Shown in pieces: positions 45,500 through 53,557 of a stretch of 64,000 bases of DNA. The notes under the pieces were generated by a model, which saw only the letters and a program-made list of their open reading frames with translations, was not told the origin of the DNA and did not search any database. The stretch lies in the NCBI RefSeq assembly GCF_000025565.1, contig NC_014108.1, positions 1 through 64,000 of the forward strand. Reading direction: 5' to 3'. Position 1 is the first letter of the stretch. Each line of letters begins with the position of its first letter. The position numbers and the translations under genes are program-made. Source of the stretch: Enterobacter cloacae subsp. cloacae ATCC 13047. GTDB lineage: Bacteria > Pseudomonadota > Gammaproteobacteria > Enterobacterales > Enterobacteriaceae.

Positions 45500-46888
45500 A
45501 TGAAACTCACAAATTTATTACTTCTCGCAGTCAGCGCGTTATCTCCAATCCATTGTTTCGCCGCCGGTAACTGGGCTGATAAATGGTTTGATAACGCTGT
45601 CTATGACTCACCCAGCAGTTTCGATAGTCAAAAACGAGGCTATTACACGATGGGGGGATTCACGGCGCGAACCACTACCAGTACCGATTACCCTATCACC
45701 ATTTCCCCCCCTCGCCTGTCGGTAGGATGTGGGGGCATTGACGGATTCCTGGGAGGCTTTTCCTTCCTCGATCCTGATTTTTTGGTAGAGAAAGCACAAC
45801 GAGCAATGCAGGCCGCGCCTTATGTTGCGTTCGATATGGCACTCAAAACCATGTGTAAGGAGTGCGCTGACACCCTGGGTAAAATTGAGCAGATCACTAA
45901 CTTCCTGAACGGTATTCAGCTAAACGAATGTGCGCTGGCGAAGCCTATTGCTACAACACTGGTCGAACGCGACCCGACAGCACTAAAAGGGCTGTGGACT
46001 GAAGCAACCGGCACGAAAAATCTCGATGAAGCTGTTGATCGTATGTGGAGTGACACCACTTCAAAGATTAAAGCTGCTGATGACAAACCAATTGCAGACC
46101 TGAAATCGATGATTTCAGGATGCCCGGCTGATTTCCGGGATCTGATGCAGCATGGGTCAATCGTAGAACGTGCAGCTAAGAAAGTGGGGATGGGCGACTA
46201 TGCCGATACCATTCGCGGGTACATGGGTGATGTGTGGATCGAGTCTAAAACCAACGACAAAATCCCGGTCGCTAAGTCCATCACCAGCTGCCCTCAGAAT
46301 AAGAAGTTTTCCCTGGATGATATGCTTAACGGACGTGCCTACGTGAAAACCATTGATCAGCAATGTGTTCCTTCCGGCTCAAGACCTGTCCGCACCGTTG
46401 TGTATCAGAAGATGGAAAGCATCGTTTCCCGTATCAAAAATAATCAGCCGCTGACTTCAGATAACCAGGCATTCATTAACCAGACCAATATCCCGGTTTA
46501 TACCATTCTGAAACAGGCTGTAGTAACCGGCCAGGATACTGTGACGCTGAACGTATTGAGCGAACTGGTTGGCCTTTACTACACGTACTTCATCTTTACC
46601 GACCTGTACCGCAATACGGAAAACACCTTTGATAAAGTCAATGAAATGGTATCCACACCACTCGCTGATCCGTCTGCCGGTTCCAAGCCCTGCCGTATGG
46701 ATTTGTTTAAGCCTGCTATCGCCAAATTCGATGACCTGATCACGCAAGCGCGTGATGCCAGTACAAAAGTTGAAGCTGCCTATAACAGCCGCCTACAGTC
46801 CTATACGCTGAACCAGGGCTTCATCAAGTCGTTTGAAACACAGGAGCGCCAGGATCAAAGCGATCGTGCCGCAGGAGGCTTACGCTGA
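45500..46888 (+). CDS. traH: TraH pilus assembly protein
   Basis: This 462-aa protein has a signal peptide (1-22), the TraH hallmark GGYTTRTxxTDYPIT-like stretch (GGFTARTTTSTDYPITISPPRLSVGCGGIDGFLGGFSFLD) and the Cys region TMCKECADTLGKIEQITNFLNGIQLNECALAKP. It is a periplasmic/outer-membrane component for pilus extension in F-type systems. The stop overlaps traG by one base. Confidence 0.93.
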   Translation: MKLTNLLLLAVSALSPIHCFAAGNWADKWFDNAVYDSPSSFDSQKRGYYTMGGFTARTTTSTDYPITISPPRLSVGCGGIDGFLGGFSFLDPDFLVEKAQRAMQAAPYVAFDMALKTMCKECADTLGKIEQITNFLNGIQLNECALAKPIATTLVERDPTALKGLWTEATGTKNLDEAVDRMWSDTTSKIKAADDKPIADLKSMISGCPADFRDLMQHGSIVERAAKKVGMGDYADTIRGYMGDVWIESKTNDKIPVAKSITSCPQNKKFSLDDMLNGRAYVKTIDQQCVPSGSRPVRTVVYQKMESIVSRIKNNQPLTSDNQAFINQTNIPVYTILKQAVVTGQDTVTLNVLSELVGLYYTYFIFTDLYRNTENTFDKVNEMVSTPLADPSAGSKPCRMDLFKPAIAKFDDLITQARDASTKVEAAYNSRLQSYTLNQGFIKSFETQERQDQSDRAAGGLR

Positions 46889-49800
46889 TGAAAAGACACC
46901 TTTTCTTGCTCGCCGGGTTGATGGCCGTAAGCCCGTTCGCGCTGGCGATGGATGCTGAATACGTGGTCATGGGTGGCTTCTCAACCATTGTGAATGCATT
47001 TACGCGCGTCAAACTCATTTTCAATGACAACCAGTACGCCTCGATGGTCACAGCGTTTGTGGTTATGGGGATGCTTTCCGCCCTGCTGCTGAAATCGGCA
47101 AAGGGTGGTTATGAATACCTTGAAACCGGTAAAGCGCAGATGGGCATGGGATGGCTTGGCCTTACCATGCTGGGGACTATCGTTTATTTCGGTCTGGTGC
47201 AACCAAAAGGCACTATCCATATTTACGATCAGAGCCGCAACCAGTATCAGGCTGTAAGCGGCATACCCGATTTTCTCATTTTAACTGCTGGCGTTACCAA
47301 TCAGGCATACCAGGCTTTTGTTGATATGAGTAACCGCAATACGGCCACCACGACGCGATTCACCGGGGAGGGAACCCCAATCAAAATGCTTCTCGGTATC
47401 CTGAACCGCAACGGTGCTCAGTTTGATCCCTATCTGACCGCCAACGTTAAAGCAATGTGGAACCAGTGTTCTCCTGTGGCAGAGACTCGCGGCTTTGATC
47501 CCCGGTCACTCAAGTCAGGTTCTTCAGTCCTGGATGTGGTATCAGCTCTTGCCCCCCTGCGAAATCAGGCGGTCTATACCAGCTGGGTAAGTCCATCAAA
47601 TCCCCAGGGGGCGACAGTCACCTGCGATCAGGCCTATGTCTCTCTTAAAAGTGATTTAGGGAACCCTGCTGCCTATGGAGCGCGCATTGCTGATATCTGC
47701 ACGAAGAACGGGTATACCTCTGGTAACGCCACACAGTTAGCAGAATGCAAGAGTCGCATGGAAAATGGTCTACAGACCATTTTTGGCGCAAGTGGGCTTT
47801 CGCTCAATACAGCCATGAGTAATGTCCTCGTCTCACAGGCCATCACAGACGCGATGCTTCAGAACAATCCTGACGTGGCAACCACAATGCTGACAAACCG
47901 CGCCATGATTAACGGTGGTATGGCTGACGCTATCACAAACCCTGAATGGCTAAGCTTCATCATGGCCGGTGTGATAGCAATTATCCTTTCTGTGACCCCA
48001 CTTCTGTTACTGCTTGTATTCACCCCCTTAATGGGGAAAGCACTGACACTGCTGTTTGGTTTATGGATCTTTATTACCAGCTGGCAGATTGCGGATGCCC
48101 TGCTCCTTCAGGCCGGAACCGATGAAATTCTTACGGCCATGAATGACCTTAAATCGATGGGGCTTGGCATCGACGCGGTACAAATGGGGCCTTCTTCCAC
48201 CATGAAAGCCATGTCGGTAATGGCATCTGCCCGTGAGACGGCCCTTCAAATCGCGATGCTGATAGCCGGGTTGTTCGGCGTAAGCGCATATGGACTCAGT
48301 GCATTTGGTCAGAAAGCCATGAGCCGGCTTGATCGCGTCACTGAAGAAACCAGCGATAAAGCCTTTACGCCAGAAGGCAAAGGTGCACAGATTGATGCCA
48401 TGAATCGCGGCCATGCAACCCTGCAAACCGCTGCGGATATCGGCAACATCGAGCTAATGAGTAGCGCCACGTCCTTTAACCAAAGCTCAGCTATTGAAAG
48501 TGGCCTCACGCAAATCTCTGCGCTGGGCGGTACGCCTGGCGTAGCGGCACAGCGTTCCGGTGCGGTAGAAGGTGGTCGGGCCTCCGGCACAACGCGAGGT
48601 TACGAAAATGGAAATATGGGGGGAGGTTTCCTTGCAGCTTCAGAAACTTCAATGGTTCAGGCTCAATCCAGCATTGGTGAAGCTCAGGGTATCCAGCATG
48701 CGGCCAGCGCGTCGAACATGTCTGTTACAGAGCAGTCTGAACTCAGTAGCGGCGTGAGTCACACGATGCAAACCGCTGATGCACAATCCAACCTGAAAAA
48801 TGGCGGAGGCCAGCTCTCCACCCTGTCTGACCAGCAAGGCAAGCTGCATTCCACCGAGCGTGAGACTCAGCTGGGTCACGCTGCCGGTACTCGTCAGGCG
48901 GCCAGTGCAACAGGCAAATCCGTCACCGACTTCACGCAGGAGAAAACAGCGACAAGTGCGATTAATGAACATGCAAGCGGCCAGGGCCAGCTACAGGCTT
49001 CTGGAGGTACTTTAGGAGGGCTACATTCACGCTCCCAATATACTGCGGCCGCTGAAAGTGACGAACGCCAGGGTCGTGCTGACGCGCTCCATAATGCATA
49101 TGATGCTGAAGGCGGGATCGCCAGTGGGGTCAGTGAATCCCAGACAGAACATCTCACCCAGAATCTTCACGATATGCGTGAACAGAAAGCCAATATTCAG
49201 GAGATCAGCAAAGCCACGGGAACAACAGAAAGCCAGTCACGCGAAATTCTCTCTGCTGCCCGTTCTGCTGAACAGATGGGTACGCTGGAGGGGAACAACT
49301 TCAGTCCGAAACAGATGCAGGAGAATTCTGCCTGGTCAACTTCCAAAGGTGCAAATATTATCCAGGGTGAGAAAACCGCTTTCAAAGAGCGCGACGTGGC
49401 GATGCCGGAATACGCCAGACGACACGGCGAAACCGATATGCATCAGGCGCTTTCTGGTCAGGACAAGTTCGACACGCTTAGCGATGCACTTAAAGGTGAT
49501 AAACCAGCCGCCGATGCGCTGGCAGGAGCCAACACCACCCTTGCGATTAACCAGAACGATGCCAGAAACCTTGAGGATAGCGGCCTGATCAACCAGACGC
49601 AGGCAGACGCTGTCCCTGATAACGGTGTAGGGACAGTCCATATGTCTATGCGCGATACGCCTGACGGCAAGAACGCATCTACATCAACGGTTAAAACGGG
49701 TAGCAGCACAGTCAGCGATGACAGCTTTACCACTAATTCTGAACAGACCTTTGGGTCCGCACCATCTGCACAACAAAATCTCCAGCATGCACCGGCGATT

Positions 49801-50838
49801 GAACGCTTTGTTGCTTCAGCTGAACGCACCAATGCAGGGTCTTCCTCTCGTCTGTTAGGTGCAGAGATAGCGAAAAGTCTCTCGCCATTTATCTCTCAGT
49901 CCGGGGATGGCCGTACTCAACAGGCTATCGACGGTGGGGCCAGCGTTGGCAAATCAGGGTTCTTACGTGAGGTGGGTAAAGCCGTTGGAGTGGATCTCAG
50001 CGCCGGGGTCAATATGAGTAATATTAATGGCCGCTCTACGACAACGGATCAGATAGCCGCAGCTGCCGGACATAAGATCCAGCAGTTCCGTGACAGCGCC
50101 ACAGAGCAAGCCGATGCAGCTCATCTGAGCGGGAGAGACAGAGAGGAATTTATTAATCAGAACGTTGCCCTTCAGTCGGAAGCGTTTTACAGGCCATTAC
50201 TTAAAGCCGCTCAGGAAACGGCTGAAGCTCATTCTACAGGCTCGATAGTCAGTGATATCTCAACGCCTCAAACTACACAGCCAACGCCTGAAAAGAGCGA
50301 GAGTGGCTTCACACGCGGCGGTATCAGCAGCCCGCTGGAATATGCCGCGCGTAAGCAGGCGGAGACTGAATCGGCGCAGCCGCAACGCGCAGAGTATGTG
50401 CCACAGCATCAGGAGCAGCAGCAACCGGCAGCATCAGAAAGGGCTAATCCGTCCGGTAATACCCTGGTCGAACGACCCGCCGTTACTGAGGCGCAGCAAT
50501 CCGGGACCCTCCCCTCAGCTCGCCAGGACGCTGTAATTTCCGAAACAACAGCGCCAGCACTACCCACGCCAGGCGCAGAGCCATCACCCGCAGCGCAGCA
50601 GGTAATGGTTAATGAAAGTGCGCAATACCAGGGGCCGCAGCCATCACCGCTTCCTTCTCAGCCAGCACTGTCAGGCGGCAGTCGAAATGGCCCAGCCGAG
50701 GCAGCGACCCCTAATGAAGCAGCAGACGAAAGCACACACTCAAGCAGTGCTCATCCTCCGGTGGCCTCCGGCAACAGTGATTCCGGTATCCCACTTCAGA
50801 CCAGTACAGGGGGGAATAATAAAAATATTCCGCGTTAA
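46888..50838 (+). CDS. traG: TraG mating-pair stabilisation protein, 1316 aa
   Basis: The N-terminal TraG_N domain (about 1-480) has a signal-like start and several membrane segments (about 45-62, 78-95, 350-380, 385-405, 450-470), matching pilus assembly and mating aggregate stabilisation in F. The remaining 800 residues are a soluble, Ser/Ala/Gln/Thr-rich region. F TraG is 938 aa, so this one is about 380 aa longer, mainly from the Gln/Pro-rich C-terminal end (about 1110-1316). Confidence 0.9.
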   Translation: MKRHLFLLAGLMAVSPFALAMDAEYVVMGGFSTIVNAFTRVKLIFNDNQYASMVTAFVVMGMLSALLLKSAKGGYEYLETGKAQMGMGWLGLTMLGTIVYFGLVQPKGTIHIYDQSRNQYQAVSGIPDFLILTAGVTNQAYQAFVDMSNRNTATTTRFTGEGTPIKMLLGILNRNGAQFDPYLTANVKAMWNQCSPVAETRGFDPRSLKSGSSVLDVVSALAPLRNQAVYTSWVSPSNPQGATVTCDQAYVSLKSDLGNPAAYGARIADICTKNGYTSGNATQLAECKSRMENGLQTIFGASGLSLNTAMSNVLVSQAITDAMLQNNPDVATTMLTNRAMINGGMADAITNPEWLSFIMAGVIAIILSVTPLLLLLVFTPLMGKALTLLFGLWIFITSWQIADALLLQAGTDEILTAMNDLKSMGLGIDAVQMGPSSTMKAMSVMASARETALQIAMLIAGLFGVSAYGLSAFGQKAMSRLDRVTEETSDKAFTPEGKGAQIDAMNRGHATLQTAADIGNIELMSSATSFNQSSAIESGLTQISALGGTPGVAAQRSGAVEGGRASGTTRGYENGNMGGGFLAASETSMVQAQSSIGEAQGIQHAASASNMSVTEQSELSSGVSHTMQTADAQSNLKNGGGQLSTLSDQQGKLHSTERETQLGHAAGTRQAASATGKSVTDFTQEKTATSAINEHASGQGQLQASGGTLGGLHSRSQYTAAAESDERQGRADALHNAYDAEGGIASGVSESQTEHLTQNLHDMREQKANIQEISKATGTTESQSREILSAARSAEQMGTLEGNNFSPKQMQENSAWSTSKGANIIQGEKTAFKERDVAMPEYARRHGETDMHQALSGQDKFDTLSDALKGDKPAADALAGANTTLAINQNDARNLEDSGLINQTQADAVPDNGVGTVHMSMRDTPDGKNASTSTVKTGSSTVSDDSFTTNSEQTFGSAPSAQQNLQHAPAIERFVASAERTNAGSSSRLLGAEIAKSLSPFISQSGDGRTQQAIDGGASVGKSGFLREVGKAVGVDLSAGVNMSNINGRSTTTDQIAAAAGHKIQQFRDSATEQADAAHLSGRDREEFINQNVALQSEAFYRPLLKAAQETAEAHSTGSIVSDISTPQTTQPTPEKSESGFTRGGISSPLEYAARKQAETESAQPQRAEYVPQHQEQQQPAASERANPSGNTLVERPAVTEAQQSGTLPSARQDAVISETTAPALPTPGAEPSPAAQQVMVNESAQYQGPQPSPLPSQPALSGGSRNGPAEAATPNEAADESTHSSSAHPPVASGNSDSGIPLQTSTGGNNKNIPR

Positions 50839-50909
50839 CTAACCATAACAGCCAGGGACGGCATTGACTATGTAACAGTTAAGTGATATACGAAGTGTAG
50901 GGATATTTT

Positions 50910-50966
50910 ATGAACGGTGAATTAAAATTTGAAAGACAAACCATTGTGTACGGGAGGTCGCAATGA
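50910..50966 (+). CDS. Leader peptide overlapping the next gene, 18 aa
   Basis: ATG after AGGGATATTTT encodes MNGELKFERQTIVYGRSQ. Its TGA overlaps the ATG of the following gene (ATGA), and its last codons contain that gene's GGGAGG site. This suggests translational coupling. Confidence 0.4.
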   Translation: MNGELKFERQTIVYGRSQ

Positions 50967-51214
50967 AAAACTGGACCAAAAACTTTATTGAAGACATGAA
51001 GCATATCTGGCGGGAGTTCAGGCGGGATATTGCTGAAACAAATGCTAAAAAAAGCCACTGTGATGATGATATGGCTGGCATAAGCCATTCCGTGAACTGG
51101 AATAATGTACCTGATTTAGATCCGCGAAAGCCGGTTAACAACCTAGATAACTTCTACTCTCGACAGTTAAGGGGAACGGATAACCCAGGTACGCGATACC
51201 AGCACAGGAACTAA
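50963..51214 (+). CDS. Small charged protein after traG, 83 aa
   Basis: A strong GGGAGGTCGCA site precedes the ATG. The protein is hydrophilic: helical N-terminus KNFIEDMKHIWREFRRDIAETN and a polar Asp/Asn/Arg-rich tail. It has no signal peptide or membrane helix. No family is recognised. A half D palindrome (50869..50889) and the leader peptide precede it. Confidence 0.6.
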   Translation: MKNWTKNFIEDMKHIWREFRRDIAETNAKKSHCDDDMAGISHSVNWNNVPDLDPRKPVNNLDNFYSRQLRGTDNPGTRYQHRN

Positions 51215-51217
51215 TTG

Positions 51218-51235
51218 TTTTGCGCATGCGCAAAA
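51218..51235. promoter_or_regulatory. Palindrome A, TTTTGCGCATGCGCAAAA
   Basis: Perfect 18-bp palindrome, 22 bases upstream of the -35 of the next gene. Confidence 0.7.
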
Positions 51236-51256
51236 TGCAGCTAAGTCTGCATTTTT

Positions 51257-51286
51257 TTGACTAAATATGATACATTTTTATATCAT
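51257..51286 (+). promoter_or_regulatory. Promoter with embedded palindrome C
   Basis: The -35 is TTGACT, the spacer 16 bp and the -10 TATATC. The palindrome ATGATACATTTTTATATCAT (51267..51286) covers the spacer and -10, a clear repressor position. Confidence 0.7.
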
Positions 51287-51294
51287 GGTGACAT

Positions 51295-51630
51295 ATGTTA
51301 ACACGCAGATTAATTCCGTTCTTATTACTGCTGCCTCTGACCTCTCAGGCAATTTCAATGCCTGCAAGCGACATGCAGGAATCTGAAAAAATAAAGTATA
51401 TGCAGAAAATGAGTGGTACAGACCATTCACGGCTTGCCGCCTTCGTGCAGGCAGACCAGTCATTTACGCAGTGGTGCGGTCGTTCAGCTACCGTATCAGA
51501 TTTAAAGCGTATATCGCTTCAAGACGGGTTCGCCATGCTCTATGAGCGTCTTAGCAGCGGCCAGGCCCAGGGAATGACGCAAACCAAAACACTTTTAGTA
51601 AAAGACAATCCTAAATTCTGTAAGGGGTAA
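51295..51630 (+). CDS. Exported protein, 111 aa
   Basis: A signal peptide (about 1-18, ending SQA) precedes a helical mature domain with HSRLAAFVQADQSFTQWCGRSATVSDLKRISLQDGFAMLYERL and two cysteines. It is likely periplasmic. No family is recognised. It forms an operon with the following DUF2726-like gene under a C-controlled promoter, like the transfer genes, so a transfer-related or entry-exclusion role is possible but unproven. Confidence 0.6.
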   Translation: MLTRRLIPFLLLLPLTSQAISMPASDMQESEKIKYMQKMSGTDHSRLAAFVQADQSFTQWCGRSATVSDLKRISLQDGFAMLYERLSSGQAQGMTQTKTLLVKDNPKFCKG

Positions 51631-51633
51631 AAA

Positions 51634-52143
51634 ATGACTGACGAACAAATCAACTATGTAGGCTTTGCTATTCTGGCCGCACTTTTCTGGTACGTACAAA
51701 TTTATCGTCCACGAAAAAAAATGCGTAACCCCGGCGAGCTGAGCGTAAAAGCTGTGATGAACCCGGAAGAACAGCAAATGTATAATGCGATCAATTTTGT
51801 ATTCCCCTCCCCCTACATTCTTAAAAGCAATGTCAGCCTGGATGACCTGCTGTTTTCTCCTGATATGGACAAGAAAGCGCATTTCCATAAATCGATGCGT
51901 CAACATCAGGTTGCCTGGCTTGTACTCGACGAAAAGCGCACACCTCTGCTGGCCGTAGATTTTCTGGCTGCGGGTGAAGATTTGAAGATGAACTACCTCT
52001 CACAGGCAGGCGTGGGATGCTGCATCTTTACGCCGGGAACTTCAGCTGAACAAATGATCCAACATCTTCAGGAAGCAGCTGATTCCCTCAACGAAATGCA
52101 AAACGGCCAGTACGCGGAAAGTGAACAGCCAGCAACCGCGTAA
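51634..52143 (+). CDS. Membrane-anchored DUF2726-like protein, 169 aa
   Basis: One N-terminal membrane segment (about 7-24) is followed by a cytoplasmic domain: MNPEEQQMYNAINFVFPSPYILKSNVSLDDLLFSP, then HQVAWLVLDEKRTPLLAVDF. This is the pattern of DUF2726, a small PD-(D/E)XK-like domain (the D/E and the LAVDF strand). The usual C-terminal Cys-rich part is absent. Function in the plasmid is unknown. The start follows AAGGGGTAAAAA. Confidence 0.6.
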   Translation: MTDEQINYVGFAILAALFWYVQIYRPRKKMRNPGELSVKAVMNPEEQQMYNAINFVFPSPYILKSNVSLDDLLFSPDMDKKAHFHKSMRQHQVAWLVLDEKRTPLLAVDFLAAGEDLKMNYLSQAGVGCCIFTPGTSAEQMIQHLQEAADSLNEMQNGQYAESEQPATA

Positions 52144-52187
52144 CCTTCATGACGGCCTCTTTAAGGGGCCGCTTTCAGGATGCAGCC

Positions 52188-52586
52188 ATGTTGAAAAATG
52201 AAGTACCGCTTGCACTCAGCCCAACATGCTTTATCCATCACGTTTTTATCGATGCCTGGCATCATTCTCTTTCAACCATGATTCGAAAGGCCTCCAGACA
52301 GTTCGGAGAACAGATAATTTCGCATTATCGCTCAGACGATATCAGTGGAGAATACCGGGTATTTTCTGGATTTGGGGATGGTTACTGGATGATAGGCGTC
52401 GGTATAGAAATACCCGTTGATTTGTGCAAACAGTTCCCGTCATTAATTGTCAGCAACCGATTAATAGAAAGGAGGCACTGCCCGGATAACATTACGATGA
52501 TCATAGAATATGAATTGGGGAAAATGCCCGTTGGTCGAATCAACGGGCATTTAACAAGAAAATTAACCGTTACATGTAACGTTTAA
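52188..52586 (+). CDS. Hypothetical protein, 132 aa
   Basis: I start at MLKNEVPLALSPTCF, after CAGGATGCAGCC. An ATG at 52149 is possible but poorly signalled. The protein has mixed alpha/beta character (AWHHSLSTMIRKASRQFGEQIISHYR, YWMIGVGIEIPVDL) and no membrane segment. The palindrome CGTTACATGTAACG (52568..52581) lies in its last codons. It converges on the 33-aa gene with a four-base overlap. Confidence 0.55.
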   Translation: MLKNEVPLALSPTCFIHHVFIDAWHHSLSTMIRKASRQFGEQIISHYRSDDISGEYRVFSGFGDGYWMIGVGIEIPVDLCKQFPSLIVSNRLIERRHCPDNITMIIEYELGKMPVGRINGHLTRKLTVTCNV

Positions 52587-52684
52587 TTTTTCTTCTTACC
52601 ACTCAGAATATAATAACCCGTACTTACCACCAGTGCTGCAATGAGCAGCACTGATTGCCAGAACATGATTGGGTCTGTATGCAT
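52583..52684 (-). CDS. Tiny membrane protein, 33 aa
   Basis: A perfect AGGAGG site precedes the ATG. The product has one membrane helix (about 7-26: MFWQSVLLIAALVVSTGYYI) and a Lys-rich end (LSGKKKN). The small size and good start signal support a real gene. Its role is unknown. Confidence 0.6.
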   Translation of the reverse strand: MHTDPIMFWQSVLLIAALVVSTGYYILSGKKKN

Positions 52685-52770
52685 AAATCCTCCTTTGGTC
52701 GGTGATAGTCACCAACATCACTATACGTTAAGCGCGTGAGAAATGCGTACTCTCGGATCTTAAACAGAAA

Positions 52771-52790
52771 AGCCCGGCATTGGCCGGGCT
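52771..52790 (-). terminator. Intrinsic terminator after the lipoprotein gene
   Basis: AGCCCGGCCAATGCCGGGCT on the minus strand is followed by TTTTC. Confidence 0.75.
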
Positions 52791-52816
52791 ATATGATTCT
52801 GCTGGTTATCAGAATA

Positions 52817-53080
52817 TCAGGACTTACATGTATAATCGGAGAAGGTATCTTTCGGCTGCCAGCGGCCTAAAAGAAATGCATAACCTGGACGGTTCTGTAC
52901 GCGTACAAACTCCCGCCCGAAGCGGTCAGATCGCATTGCATTTACGTGAACAGGCTCTTCTTGCTTCCCGCCCCACGTATGAATTTTGATTTTAGCCTCG
53001 CAGTCCACGGTCTTCATATTCCCGCCAAAACCTGCACAGCCTGAAACCAGAAAAACACCCAGAAGCAATAATTTTTTCAT
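52817..53080 (-). CDS. Small lipoprotein, 87 aa
   Basis: The N-terminus MKKLLLLGVFLVSGC is a lipoprotein signal with Cys15. The mature part has two further cysteines (DCEAK, YTCKS), the beta-rich stretch IKIHTWGGKQEEPVHVNAMRSD and FGREFVRVQNRPGYAFLLGRWQP. It is a probable outer-membrane lipoprotein of unknown family. A promoter with -35 TTTACT and -10 TATATT is inside the paired D and C sites at 53154..53199. Confidence 0.7.
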   Translation of the reverse strand: MKKLLLLGVFLVSGCAGFGGNMKTVDCEAKIKIHTWGGKQEEPVHVNAMRSDRFGREFVRVQNRPGYAFLLGRWQPKDTFSDYTCKS

Positions 53081-53341
53081 ATTTTATATTCCTTGCGTAA
53101 ATCCGTCTAAAAGATAAGTTTCGGCAGGAATGATAAAATCTTTAATCCCGCCCTTTGATACAAATATATATCAAAGACATGTAACAGTAAAGTGTTACAT
53201 GCATTTTTTCTTTTATTTCTGTGACCAGGCCGGGAATCAAGAACCCAGGGTCTAGGCAAAGTACATTATCAGCTTCATGGGAAAATCATCAAAATGTGTA
53301 CCACAGTAAAGTATTCGAAACGAACTAATACCGTTTTGTTA
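53081..53341 (-). promoter_or_regulatory. Control region with paired C and D operators
   Basis: C is TTTGATACAAATATATATCAAA (53154..53175; core 53156..53173) and D is ATGTAACAGTAAAGTGTTACAT (53179..53200), 25 bp centre to centre. Read on the minus strand the -35 TTTACT lies in D and the -10 TATATT (17-bp spacer) in C. The rest (53201..53341) shows no gene. Confidence 0.8.
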
Positions 53342-53545
53342 TTACCTCACGTATCGCCACATATGCGATGGCACTTTATCAAAGTATTTACCTGCAATAA
53401 TCTCAGCAAGCCGGTGATCTGAAGCAGAATAAAATACAATCAAGTCTTCCTTGCTGAGCGTATCCTCTTTACGTTGAATAATTTTCTCCAGTGTCGAAAT
53501 TTCCGAAACCTTCCTGAGTTTTAATAACCAATCCTGTTTTTGCAT
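53342..53545 (-). CDS. hha: Hha/YmoA-family regulator
   Basis: This 67-aa protein aligns closely with Hha: QDWLLKLRKVSEISTLEKIIQRKEDTLSKEDLIVFYSASDHRLAEIIAGKYFDKVPSHMWRYVR. Family knowledge: Hha proteins join H-NS to silence AT-rich or horizontally acquired genes, and plasmid copies modulate host and plasmid expression. It starts 12 bases after dnaB and probably shares its transcript. Confidence 0.93.
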   Translation of the reverse strand: MQKQDWLLKLRKVSEISTLEKIIQRKEDTLSKEDLIVFYSASDHRLAEIIAGKYFDKVPSHMWRYVR

Positions 53546-53557
53546 ATTAATTCCTGA

